From Streptomyces spinosus (lineage in GTDB: Bacteria; Actinomycetota; Actinomycetes; Streptomycetales; Streptomycetaceae): a DNA stretch of 64,000 nt. Location: assembly GCF_020400655.1 (NCBI RefSeq), contig NZ_JAINRC010000007.1, forward strand, positions 310,001-374,000, read 5' to 3'. The notes beneath the pieces are model-generated. The model made no database searches and was not told the DNA's origin. It saw nothing but the letters and a program-made list of their open reading frames with translations. Below, in pieces: positions 51,338-58,921 of this stretch; within the stretch, counting starts at the first letter, position 1; every line of letters starts with the position of its first letter. The position numbers were made by a program, and so were the translations under genes.

Positions 51338-53118
51338 GTGATTCCGTGGGTCTGCAGCCATATCTCCAGCACAGCGATCTGCCAGAGCGCGTTCGCGCCC
51401 CGCCTGGTCCGGTGCTCGTCGGGCGCCTTGAGGAGTTCCGCCACGTACGCGTCCTGGTACACGCCGCGTCGCCTGGCCTCCGGTGCCTCCAGGGCCTCCC
51501 GGACGCGCCGCAGGACGGGGCCCGCCATGTGCCGGATGGCCGGCACCGGGAAGTAGCCCTTGGGGCGGTCGACGACCTCGTGGGGCAGCAGCTTGCGGCC
51601 CGCCTCCTTCAGCACGCCCTTGCCGCCGTCGGCCAGTTTGAGTTCCGGCGGGCAGGCCGCCGCCAGTTCGACCAGTTCGTGGTCCAGGAACGGCACCCGG
51701 GCCTCCAGGCCCCAGGCCATGGTCATGTTGTCGACCCGCTTGACGGGGTCGTCGACGAGCATGACGTGCGTGTCCAGCCGGAGGGCGGCGTCCAGCGCCG
51801 TCTGCGCCCCCGGTCGCGCCATGTGCTCCCGTACGAAGCGTCCCGAGACGTCCTCGCGGGGCATCAGCCCGGGCCGCAGGACCCGGGCGAGGTCGGCGTG
51901 CGACCGGTCGAAGTAGGTCGCGGCGTACTGCTCCGGCTCGTCCTCGCGGGCGACCGACGCCAGCTGCGGGTACCAGTGGTAGCCGGCGAACACCTCGTCG
52001 GCGCCCTGCCCGCTCTGCACGACCTTGACCTCCTTGGACACCTGCTCGGACAGCAGGTGGAAGGCGACCACGTCGTGGCTGATCATCGGCTCGCTCATCG
52101 CCTCGAACGCCCCGTCCAGAGCCGTCGAGACCCGTTCGGAGGGGACCATCAGCCGGCGGTGGTCGGTGCCGAACTCCCGGGCCACCAGATCGGAGTAGCG
52201 GAACTCGTCGCCCTCCTCGCCGCCCTCCGTCTCGAACCCGACGCTGAACGTCATCAGGTCGCGTTGGCCCTCGTCGGCCAGCAGCGCGACGATGAGGCTG
52301 GAGTCGAGGCCGCCGGAGAGCAGGACGCCGACCGGCACGTCGGCCACCGTCCGCCGGCGTACGGCCAGGCGCAGCGCGTCCAGCACCGCGTCCCGCCACT
52401 CGTCGGCCGTCATGCCGTCGTGTTCGGGCCGGCGCGTGTAGGACGGCTGCCAGTAGCAGTGGTCCTGGTACGTGCCGTCCGGTTCGACGACCCGCACGGT
52501 GGCCGGGGGGAGCTTGCGCACCCCGTTGAGGACGGTGCGCGGGGCCGCGACCGTGGCGTGCCAGCTCAGGTACTGGTGCAGGGCGACCGGATCGAGTGAG
52601 GTGTCCACGTCTCCGGCGGCCAGGAGAGCGGGCAGCGTGGAGGCGAAACGGAGCCGGCCCGGCGTCCGCGCCAGGTAGAGGGGCTTGATCCCGAGCCGGT
52701 CCCGGGCGAGGACGACGCGGCCGGTCCGGTGCTCGGTGATCGCGAAGGCGAACATGCCGTGGAAGCGCTCCACGCAGGCGGTCCCCCACTGCCGGTAGGC
52801 GTTGAGGACCACCTCGGTGTCCGACGTCGACTCGAAGCGGTGACCGAGGCGGCGCAGCTCCTCCCGCAGCTCCGGATAGTTGTACACGCAACCGTTGAAG
52901 ACGCCGGTGACCTCGCCCCGGGCGTCCGTCATGGGCTGGGCCCCGCTGTCCGACAGGTCGATGATCTTCAGGCGGCGGTGTCCCAGCGCCACCGCGCCCC
53001 GTCTCCAGGTGCCCTGTCCGTCGGGTCCGCGGTCGGCGAGGCGCTCCGTCATGCGCTCGACCGCCGCGAGATCGGGCGACCGCCCGTCGAAGCGGACCTC
53101 CCCGCTCAGACCGCACAT
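51334..53118 (-). CDS. Asparagine-synthetase-type amidotransferase (NAGGN amidotransferase-like)
   Basis: The 594-residue protein begins MCGLSGEV, so Cys2 is free to serve as the glutaminase nucleophile. The N-terminal domain includes RLKIIDLSDSGAQPMT and VFNGCVYNYPELREELRRLG; the synthetase domain has the PP-loop SGGLDSSLI (268-276). Overall it looks closer to the amidotransferases of N-acetylglutaminylglutamine amide synthesis than to AsnB of primary metabolism, but this is from memory. It is followed by a coupled S9 peptidase, and its start overlaps a 26-codon leader ORF. A separate ATP-grasp gene lies 1.5 kb upstream on the same strand. Confidence 0.85.
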   Translation of the reverse strand: MCGLSGEVRFDGRSPDLAAVERMTERLADRGPDGQGTWRRGAVALGHRRLKIIDLSDSGAQPMTDARGEVTGVFNGCVYNYPELREELRRLGHRFESTSDTEVVLNAYRQWGTACVERFHGMFAFAITEHRTGRVVLARDRLGIKPLYLARTPGRLRFASTLPALLAAGDVDTSLDPVALHQYLSWHATVAAPRTVLNGVRKLPPATVRVVEPDGTYQDHCYWQPSYTRRPEHDGMTADEWRDAVLDALRLAVRRRTVADVPVGVLLSGGLDSSLIVALLADEGQRDLMTFSVGFETEGGEEGDEFRYSDLVAREFGTDHRRLMVPSERVSTALDGAFEAMSEPMISHDVVAFHLLSEQVSKEVKVVQSGQGADEVFAGYHWYPQLASVAREDEPEQYAATYFDRSHADLARVLRPGLMPREDVSGRFVREHMARPGAQTALDAALRLDTHVMLVDDPVKRVDNMTMAWGLEARVPFLDHELVELAAACPPELKLADGGKGVLKEAGRKLLPHEVVDRPKGYFPVPAIRHMAGPVLRRVREALEAPEARRRGVYQDAYVAELLKAPDEHRTRRGANALWQIAVLEIWLQTHGIT

Positions 53119-53186
53119 GACGCCCCGCCTCCGTCCGGCGCGCCGGCACACCCTCCGGCGCGGAGCTGGGCGGTACTGCGATACAT
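53106..53186 (-). CDS. 26-residue leader ORF overlapping the amidotransferase start
   Basis: An ATG with AGGGGACGTC directly before it (an ideal ribosome-binding site) opens a 26-codon ORF (MYRSTAQLRAGGCAGAPDGG and six more residues) whose TGA lies 10 bases inside the amidotransferase gene in another frame. The ribosome-binding site of the main gene lies within the ORF. Such an arrangement usually means translational coupling. The two Cys residues near the end leave a peptide product conceivable but there is no other evidence for it. Confidence 0.5.
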   Translation of the reverse strand: MYRSTAQLRAGGCAGAPDGGGASCAV

Positions 53187-53426
53187 GACGTCCCCTTCTG
53201 TAGACGACAGAAACGTGTCGCGCGGCTCGCCGATGCGGCGCTGCCACCGCCGACGTGCCGCGGCGCGCGGGCCGTATCGGCGTCCGGACGGCTTCGGGGA
53301 GCGCGGCCGGACGCGGGCCGGCACCGGGCGGCCGCGGCGGCTTGTGTCGTCTTCGAGTGCCCAGGCCCTGAGCAGGTAAGCCCCACCCGGCGCACCCGGC
53401 ACGCCCGCACGTGGTGCACTCGGTGT
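53187..53426. other. Divergent region between amidotransferase leader and DUF488 gene
   Basis: No gene is seen in these 240 bases. Promoters for the minus-strand operon and the DUF488 gene should lie here; CAGAAGGGGACGTC around 53190-53200 is the ribosome-binding region of the leader ORF. Confidence 0.4.
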
Positions 53427-54011
53427 ATGAACCCTGTCCCGACCGGCCCCGTGGGCGGGATCCCCGGCCCGGGCCCGGAGCTGCTCACCTTCGGCCACGG
53501 CACGGCCGGCCGGACGGCCCTCGCGGAGCTTCTGCGGGAAGCCGGCATCGCCGCCGTCGTGGACGTCAGGACCGCACCGGGCAGTCGCCGGGACCCGGAC
53601 CTGTCGCGGCAGCGGCTGGCCGAGTGGCTGCCCGAGGAGCGGATCGCCTACCGCTGGGAGCGGCGGCTGGGCGGGTGGCGCAGGCCCCCGCCGGACTCAC
53701 CGGACACCGTCTGGCGCAACGAGTCCTTCCGGGGCTACGCCGCTCACACCCGCAGCGCGGAGTTCCTGACCGCGATGGACGGCGTGCTGCGGCAGGCGGG
53801 CGGGGAGCGTACCGCGGTGATGTGCAGCGAGGCGGTGTGGTGGAGATGCCACCGGCGCCTGATCGCCGACTTCGCCGTCCTGGCCCGCGGGGCGCTCGTC
53901 CTGCACCTGATGCACGACGGCCGCCTCACGGCGCACAGCCCGACGCCCGGTGTACGCCTGCGCGACGACGGCCTGCTGGTCTACGACGACGGTCCGCGGG
54001 CAACGGGGTGA
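53427..54011 (+). CDS. DUF488-family protein
   Basis: The 194-residue protein matches DUF488: LLTFGHGTAGRTALAELLRE, AAVVDVRTAPGSRRDPDLSR, and a Cys-containing core CSEAVWWRCHRRLIADFAVL with the conserved Cys/Glu. The family is uncharacterised and widespread. The ATG lacks a clear ribosome-binding site, so the gene may be leaderless. Divergent from the amidotransferase operon. Confidence 0.88.
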   Translation: MNPVPTGPVGGIPGPGPELLTFGHGTAGRTALAELLREAGIAAVVDVRTAPGSRRDPDLSRQRLAEWLPEERIAYRWERRLGGWRRPPPDSPDTVWRNESFRGYAAHTRSAEFLTAMDGVLRQAGGERTAVMCSEAVWWRCHRRLIADFAVLARGALVLHLMHDGRLTAHSPTPGVRLRDDGLLVYDDGPRATG

Positions 54012-54130
54012 GGCCCCCGCCCTCGCCGTGGGCGTCCCGGATTCGCGGGGCCGCCCGTGCCGCGCGGGTGTGGCGGGCGCCCGGCGGGGCACGCGGAGTG
54101 CGGTCCAGCCGATTCGAGGACGGTGCCACG

Positions 54131-54247
54131 ATGACCGAGTACGAGCGCTCACGCGTCCTGCCCGCCCGCCCCCCGGCGCGCGGGATAGCCGCGGGCCCGC
54201 GTGGCGGCCGCACCGGACGGCCGCGCGTCGCCGTCACGGCCGGCTGA
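54131..54247 (+). pseudogene. Probable remnant of an SRPBCC-type gene
   Basis: The 38-codon ORF begins MTEYERSRVLPARPP, which resembles the N-terminus of streptomycete SRPBCC proteins, and continues with IAAGPRGGRTGRPRVAVTAG, where the expected family sequence would carry conserved Trp-Leu-Pro residues. It ends long before the usual length. It looks like the degraded front of such a gene; it could also be a chance small ORF. Confidence 0.35.
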
Positions 54248-54265
54248 CCGGCTGCGGAGCACGTC

Positions 54266-54574
54266 ATGGGACGCCCGAAGCAGTACGCCGTCGCGGCCTC
54301 CGGACAGTGGACCGACGAGGAGGAAGGCCGGCGCCGGCTGCCCGCCGGCGAGGTCCACGCGTGGGAGCCGGATTTGAACCAGACCGTCTGCGGACTCTCC
54401 CTCAGCCGCTCCCGGCTGACGCGCTTCCCGCACGTCGGCTGGGCGGACACCTTCCCGGAGTCCGGGGGCGCGGCGGACCGGGTGCGGCGCGTGTGCCCAC
54501 GCTGCGCGTCCGTGGCCGGGCGCCGCGGCGGTGACGCGCGGCCCCGGTGGCACCGCACCAATCCCCGGCCCTGA
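54266..54574 (+). CDS. Small Cys-containing protein, unknown
   Basis: The 102-residue protein contains EVHAWEPDLNQTVCGLSLSR, then RVRRVCPRCASVAG with a C-x2-C pair that with the first Cys may bind zinc. GGAG lies six bases before the ATG. I recognise it only as a conserved-looking actinobacterial small protein. It converges on the ATP-grasp gene. Confidence 0.75.
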   Translation: MGRPKQYAVAASGQWTDEEEGRRRLPAGEVHAWEPDLNQTVCGLSLSRSRLTRFPHVGWADTFPESGGAADRVRRVCPRCASVAGRRGGDARPRWHRTNPRP

Positions 54575-54618
54575 GGGGCACCTCGGGGGCGAGCCGCCAG
54601 GACGGTCGCCGGTCACCT

Positions 54619-55461
54619 TCAGGCCGGTACGGGCACTCCCCGCGCGAACCGGCTCAGGGACGCGGTGAACGCGGTGACGAAGGCGTCCCTGGCCTCCTCC
54701 GACAGCGCGTCGAGGGACAAGTAGGGGTTGAGGTCCTCCAGTTCGACCAGCAGCAGGCTTCCGTCGGCGGCGCGGCACGCGTCGACGCGCTGGATGCCGT
54801 GGCCGAGGTCGTTCCAGTCGATGAACCGGCGGGCGAACTCCAGGTCGGCGGCGGTGGCCCGGTACGGCCGCAGCTCCCAGCGGCGCTGAGGGTCGGGAGC
54901 GTGGAGGGCGTACTGGAAGTCGTCGTCGACGAAGTAGAAGGACACCTCGTAGGCGAAGTCGACGCACGGCTGGATCAGGACGTCCCCGGTGGCGGCTGCG
55001 GCGACCCCGCCCGCGGGGACGATCCGCAGGCCGAGGGAGTCGGCGCCCTGCCTCGGTTTGACCACGTACCGCTCGGCGGACGGCAGCCGGTCCAGGTCCT
55101 CGGCGCGGTCGACGGTCGGGATCACGGGGAAGCCGGCGGCGGTCAGGTCGAGCAGGTACTGCTTCCCGGCCATGTCGGCCTTCCCGGTGAGCGGGTTGTA
55201 CACCCGGGTCCCGGCGGCGAGCGCCCGCGCGCGGAAGGCGTCGTACTCCTCGCGGTAGCCGAGGACGGGCCCGCTGTTGCGGACGACGACGGCGTCGAAG
55301 CCGTCCATCAGGGCCGCCGCGTCCGCCGGATGGCACAGCGCCAGGTCGAAGTGGGCGCGCAGCCGGGAGGTGAGGTGGATGTCCTCGTCGCAGTAGCGGC
55401 GCCCGCGCGCCCGGTACGCCAGGTCGGTGACGTAGAGCAGGCGGGGGCGGGCGGCGGGCAT
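54619..55461 (-). CDS. ATP-grasp family ligase, unknown substrate
   Basis: The 280-residue protein has an N-terminal pre-ATP-grasp part (RLLYVTDLAYRARGRRYCDE), the ATP-binding strands (YVVKPRQGADSLGLRIV, DVLIQPCVDFAYEVSFYFVD) and the metal-binding end (SLLLVELEDLNPYLSLDAL). It resembles RimK/D-Ala-D-Ala-ligase-like ATP-grasp proteins that couple a carboxylate to an amine. AGGAG lies five bases before the ATG. The same-strand amidotransferase/peptidase operon lies 1.5 kb downstream, separated by three plus-strand ORFs, which makes a shared small-peptide pathway conceivable. Confidence 0.85.
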   Translation of the reverse strand: MPAARPRLLYVTDLAYRARGRRYCDEDIHLTSRLRAHFDLALCHPADAAALMDGFDAVVVRNSGPVLGYREEYDAFRARALAAGTRVYNPLTGKADMAGKQYLLDLTAAGFPVIPTVDRAEDLDRLPSAERYVVKPRQGADSLGLRIVPAGGVAAAATGDVLIQPCVDFAYEVSFYFVDDDFQYALHAPDPQRRWELRPYRATAADLEFARRFIDWNDLGHGIQRVDACRAADGSLLLVELEDLNPYLSLDALSEEARDAFVTAFTASLSRFARGVPVPA

Positions 55462-55670
55462 GGGGGCTCCTCGGGGCGGCGCGGGGGCCGCGGTCGTGGT
55501 GCGGGCGGGTGGTGCGGGCCGGTGCCGGCGACGTCTTCGACGGTGGCCACGGCGACGGCGGAGAAAGGTTACGCCGCAGGGTACGGCGGCTTCCGGCCAC
55601 CCCCGGTCACCGCCCCCTCGCGCCCCGCGCCCCGCGGTCCGGCGGGCCGCCTCGGGATGACCCTCGGAAG

Positions 55671-55715
55671 CACTCAGTTCCCCCGACGGGGCGCTCGCGC
55701 TGCACTGAGTGTCAC
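55671..55715. promoter_or_regulatory. TetR operator region upstream of the regulator
   Basis: CACTCAGT at 55671-55678 and GCACTGAGTGTCAC at 55702-55715 are two sites of the same motif. The second is the exact reverse complement of the site at 56534-56547 beyond the regulator gene. It contains the palindrome CACTGAGTG and lies 31 bases before the TetR start codon. Confidence 0.65.
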
Positions 55716-55745
55716 GCATGCGGTCCGGGTGCTACGTTCCCGTCC

Positions 55746-56492
55746 ATGAGCTCCAGCAGCGCGGTGCCGGCCGCGAAGCCGCCGATCCGGGACGCCCTGG
55801 TGGCGGCGGCCTTCCGGCTCTTCCTGGAACGCGGGTACGAGCAGACCACCGTGGACGACATCGTGGCCCTGGCCGGGGTCGGCCGGCGTTCGTTCTTCCG
55901 CTACTTCCCTTCCAAGGAGGACGTGGTCTTCCCCGACCACGAGCGCTGCCTGGCCGACATGACCGCCTTCCTCGCCGCCGGCGGCGCCGAACACGAGCCG
56001 GTGCGCCGGGTGTGCGACGCGGCCCGGCTGGTGCTGCGGATGTACGCCGAGAACCCGGCCTTCTCCGTGCAGCGCTACCGCCTCACCCGGCAGGTGCCGG
56101 GGCTGCGCGCGTACGAACTGTCGGTGGTGTGGCGCTACGAACGCGCGCTCGCCGAGTACCTCCGCGCCCGTTTCGCGGGACGGCCCGACGGCACGCTGCG
56201 CGCCGACGTCATCGCGGCCGCGGTCGTCGCCGCGCACAACAACGCCCTGCGCTCCTGGCTGCGTTCGGAGGGGAAGGGCGACCCGGGGGCCGAGGTCGAC
56301 CACGCGCTGGGGTACGTGCAGAGGACGTTCGGCCGGCCCGCGGAGACCGCGCCGGCCCCCGCCGGGTCCGGGCCGGCGCCGTCCGGCGCGCGGGCGGGGC
56401 GGCCGGACGACGTGGTCGTGCTGGTGTCACGCCGGGACGCGCCGCTGTGGCGGGTGGTGCGGGAACTGGAGACGGCGCTCGGCCGGGACTGA
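55746..56492 (+). CDS. TetR-family regulator
   Basis: The 248-residue protein has the TetR DNA-binding domain (RDALVAAAFRLFLERGYEQT followed by TVDDIVALAGVGRRSFFRYF) and a ligand-binding part with a MftR-like C-terminal region (RYERALAEYLRARFAGR). The closing 60 residues are a Pro/Ala linker and a short tail. It is flanked by matching operator sites on both sides, so it probably represses itself and the DUF35 gene that follows. Confidence 0.92.
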   Translation: MSSSSAVPAAKPPIRDALVAAAFRLFLERGYEQTTVDDIVALAGVGRRSFFRYFPSKEDVVFPDHERCLADMTAFLAAGGAEHEPVRRVCDAARLVLRMYAENPAFSVQRYRLTRQVPGLRAYELSVVWRYERALAEYLRARFAGRPDGTLRADVIAAAVVAAHNNALRSWLRSEGKGDPGAEVDHALGYVQRTFGRPAETAPAPAGSGPAPSGARAGRPDDVVVLVSRRDAPLWRVVRELETALGRD

Positions 56493-56531
56493 CCCGGAAC
56501 AGGGGTGACTAGGGGTACCGAGTGCCTTTAC

Positions 56532-56547
56532 GAGTGACACTCAGTGC
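56532..56547. promoter_or_regulatory. TetR operator upstream of the DUF35 gene
   Basis: GTGACACTCAGTGC (56534-56547) is the inverted copy of the site before the TetR gene. It includes the palindrome CACTCAGTG and overlaps a second palindrome GAGTGACACTC (56532-56542). It lies about 100 bases before the DUF35 start codon. Confidence 0.65.
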
Positions 56548-56649
56548 CATACCCTGTCGGCGTGCGCGGTGGCACGGCAACCGCGCACACGTGCGTCCGG
56601 TCCGCCCCGGGCACACGGGATTCCGGCCGAGCGCAGGGAGTTGACCAGC

Positions 56650-57066
56650 GTGTACCACCCCTCAGCAAGCACCTCGCATCCGGTGGCCGGTGCCGCGGCG
56701 GGCGTTCTCGATCCCGCCGCCACGGACGCCAAGGACGCCCTCCTCTTCCAGCGCTGCACCTGGTGCGGCACCGCGATGTACCACCGGCTGCTGTGTCCGG
56801 TCTGCCAGGGCAGTGAGCTGCGTACGGAGCGCAGCGAGGGCGTCGGCACGGTCCGCCATTCCACGGTGGTGCACCGCAACACGCCGGCGGCGCGCAACGT
56901 GTCGCTGATAGAGATGGCCGAGGGGTTCGTCGTCCGGGGCCGGGTCATGGGCCCGCCGATCGGCATCCACAGCGGTGACCGGGTGCGGCTGTCCACCGCC
57001 AAGGACCCGGTGCGCGGGGAGCCGGTCTTCCAGCTGGTGGACGAGCCGTACCGCGCCTGGACCTGA
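56650..57066 (+). CDS. DUF35 Zn-ribbon/OB-fold protein
   Basis: From the GTG at 56650 (GGGAG nine bases upstream) the product is 138 residues. The N-terminal zinc ribbon is CTWCGTAMYHRLLCPVC; an OB fold follows (GTVRHSTVVHRNTPAARNVS ... GDRVRLS). DUF35 proteins partner thiolases and acyl-CoA-handling enzymes, as in steroid side-chain degradation, where the ribbon or OB part binds acyl-CoA. No thiolase lies beside it. Likely regulated by the TetR protein through the shared operator. Confidence 0.87.
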   Translation: MYHPSASTSHPVAGAAAGVLDPAATDAKDALLFQRCTWCGTAMYHRLLCPVCQGSELRTERSEGVGTVRHSTVVHRNTPAARNVSLIEMAEGFVVRGRVMGPPIGIHSGDRVRLSTAKDPVRGEPVFQLVDEPYRAWT

Positions 57067-57076
57067 CGGACCCTCA

Positions 57077-57088
57077 CCTTCATGAAGG
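57077..57088. repeat. Palindrome CCTTCATGAAGG
   Basis: A perfect 12-base palindrome lies 10 bases after the DUF35 stop codon. It may be a protein-binding site or part of a terminator. The remaining 200 bases up to the PPOX gene hold nothing I can identify. Confidence 0.4.
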
Positions 57089-57290
57089 CGTGGGGCGGGC
57101 GGCAGCCGGTCAAGGGGGTCCGGGGGCGGTCGCCGGCGAGGTAGCCGAGGGGCGGACGCCGACGGGGCGGGTGCCGCTGCCGGAGGCGGTGGCGGCCGAG
57201 GCGTCGGCGAGGTCGTCGAACCCCGCCGAGCCCGCCGCCCGGAGCTTCACGTCGGCATGCACGGACGAGGGCGCCGGTCCCGGGTCGTCC

Positions 57291-57677
57291 TCAGTCGCCG
57301 AGGGTCACCCGGAGGCCGACGGTGCCGTCCAGGCCGCGCCGGAGCCGGCTGCCCAGCAGGGTGAGGCGGCCGAGGAGGCCGTACTTGCGGGCGATCAGGC
57401 CCCGGTAGCGGGCGGTGGTGGCCGGATCGGCGATCTCGGCGGTGGCCGGTGCCTGGTCGCCGGTCGGGTTGCCACGCACGTCGCACGGGCCGACGAGGAC
57501 GTCCGGGCGGCGCCGGATCCGCTTGACCTTCCCGCTGCCGGCCGCCGTCCACACCCCGAGCGTGCCGCCGTCCCGTACCACCCAGACCGGGGTCGCGACG
57601 GGCGTGCCGTTCTTCCGGTAACTGGTCACCAGCAGGTACTTGCCGGACCCGAGCCGGTCGAGCCGCGTGTCGTCCAT
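57291..57677 (-). CDS. PPOX-class F420-dependent oxidoreductase
   Basis: The 128-residue protein matches the pyridoxamine-5-phosphate-oxidase-like family using F420: LGSGKYLLVTSYRKNGTPVA, TPVWVVRDGGTLGVWTAAGS and GKVKRIRRRPDVLVGPCDVR. It likely catalyses an F420-linked reduction. TACACT lies six bases before the ATG, so the message may start almost at the start codon (leaderless). Confidence 0.9.
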   Translation of the reverse strand: MDDTRLDRLGSGKYLLVTSYRKNGTPVATPVWVVRDGGTLGVWTAAGSGKVKRIRRRPDVLVGPCDVRGNPTGDQAPATAEIADPATTARYRGLIARKYGLLGRLTLLGSRLRRGLDGTVGLRVTLGD

Positions 57678-57952
57678 GCCCCCAGTGTAGGAAGACGGGC
57701 CCTGCCCCGCGAGACCCGGTGACACGGGCCGTGGCCGGAGAAGGAGTCGGGACGCGCAGGCGGTGGGACGCGGCCGAGGAACGCGGCGGCCCGCGCGGCC
57801 GGGCCCGGTTCGCTCCGGGCGGAGAAAACCCGGGCCGGGCGGCGGAGATCAACTCGGGCGTCTAGATTGCGTCTTGCACGGTGCAGTCCCCGTCAGGCGT
57901 CTTCGCCGGACACCCCGCAGGCATCTCTTCAGGCACCCAGGAGCTGACCCAC

Positions 57953-58783
57953 GTGACCGACAACCCGGCAGCCACCAATGACGTGGCCGCGTCGCTGCGC
58001 TCCCGCATCAACACCGGCCAGCCGCACACCGCCCGGATCTGGAACTACTGGCTCGGCGGCAAGGACAACTACGAGGTCGACCGTGCGGCCGGCGACCAGA
58101 TCCGTCAGCTGCACCCGGGCATCGGGGAGTACGCGCGCGCCGACCGGCTGTTCCTGGGCCGCGCGGTGCGCCATCTCGTCGGTGAGGTGGGCATCCGGCA
58201 GTTCCTGGACATCGGCACCGGGCTGCCCACGGCCGACAACACGCACGAGGTGGCGCAGCGGATCGCGCCGGAGTCCCGGATCGTGTACGTCGACAACGAC
58301 CCGCTCGTCCTCGCGCACGCGCGCGCCCTGCTCACCAGCACGCCGGAAGGCCGCACCGACTACCTGGACGAGGACCTGCGCAACGTCGACGCGATCCTCG
58401 AACACGCGGCGAAGACCCTGGACTTCACTCAGCCGGTGGCGCTGATGCTGCTCGGGGTGGTCATCTTCATCGGCGACGACGAGGACCCGTACGGCCTGGT
58501 ACGGCAGTTGACGGACCGGCTCCCGGCGGGCAGCCACCTGGTGCTGTCGCACACCGTCACCAGCCCGTCCATGCCGGACGTGGACGAGGCGGTGAAATTC
58601 TGGAACGAGCACGGCACCCCGAAGCTGAAGCAGCGCACCCCCGAGGACGTGGCCCGGTTCTTCGACGGCCTGGAGTTGCTGGAGCCGGGAGTGGTGTCCT
58701 GCTCGCGGTGGCGCCCGGAGGGCGGCGACGGGGCCGAGCCGGAGGAGGTCGCCATGTTCGGCGGGGTGGCCCGCAAGAACTGA
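57953..58783 (+). CDS. DUF574 SAM-dependent methyltransferase (second copy)
   Basis: From the GTG at 57953 (AGGAG nine bases upstream) the product is 276 residues, the same length as the paralogue at 4795-5625. The signature reads INTGQPHTARIWNYWLGGKD, followed by QFLDIGTGLPTADNTHEVAQ and VYVDNDPLVL, as in the family. Identity to the other copy is moderate (they differ throughout), so they are old paralogues rather than a recent duplication. No regulator lies beside it. Confidence 0.92.
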   Translation: MTDNPAATNDVAASLRSRINTGQPHTARIWNYWLGGKDNYEVDRAAGDQIRQLHPGIGEYARADRLFLGRAVRHLVGEVGIRQFLDIGTGLPTADNTHEVAQRIAPESRIVYVDNDPLVLAHARALLTSTPEGRTDYLDEDLRNVDAILEHAAKTLDFTQPVALMLLGVVIFIGDDEDPYGLVRQLTDRLPAGSHLVLSHTVTSPSMPDVDEAVKFWNEHGTPKLKQRTPEDVARFFDGLELLEPGVVSCSRWRPEGGDGAEPEEVAMFGGVARKN

Positions 58784-58921
58784 CCGCGCACGGGAGTTCG
58801 CCGGTGCCGGTGAACGCCGTGGCCCCGGCCCCCGTATGGAGGGGCGGGCCCTCGACGATCCGGGGGCCTCGCGGTGCCGGTACGGGCAGCGCGCGTTCGG
58901 GTTCGGCTTCGGGAGCCATGC

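Noticed and set aside
53106..53186. Lasso-peptide or graspetide precursor next to an asparagine-synthetase-type or ATP-grasp enzyme
   Set aside because: No RRE or transglutaminase-type leader peptidase is present, the peptide has no core motif of either class, and its overlap with the next gene fits translational coupling better.
49115..53548. One giant 1,477-residue fusion of amidotransferase region and S9 peptidase
   Set aside because: The upstream part of that frame is the shadow of the asparagine-synthetase-type gene, whose own frame has all expected motifs.
54361..54440. tRNA-like T-arm sequence on the minus strand (GGTTCAAATCC)
   Set aside because: Arms do not pair into a full cloverleaf, and the plus strand is in-frame coding sequence of the small Cys-containing protein (WEPDLNQTVCGL).
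56513..56518. GGGTAC as a sigma-B promoter before the DUF35 gene
   Set aside because: No GNNT lies 14-16 bases upstream.
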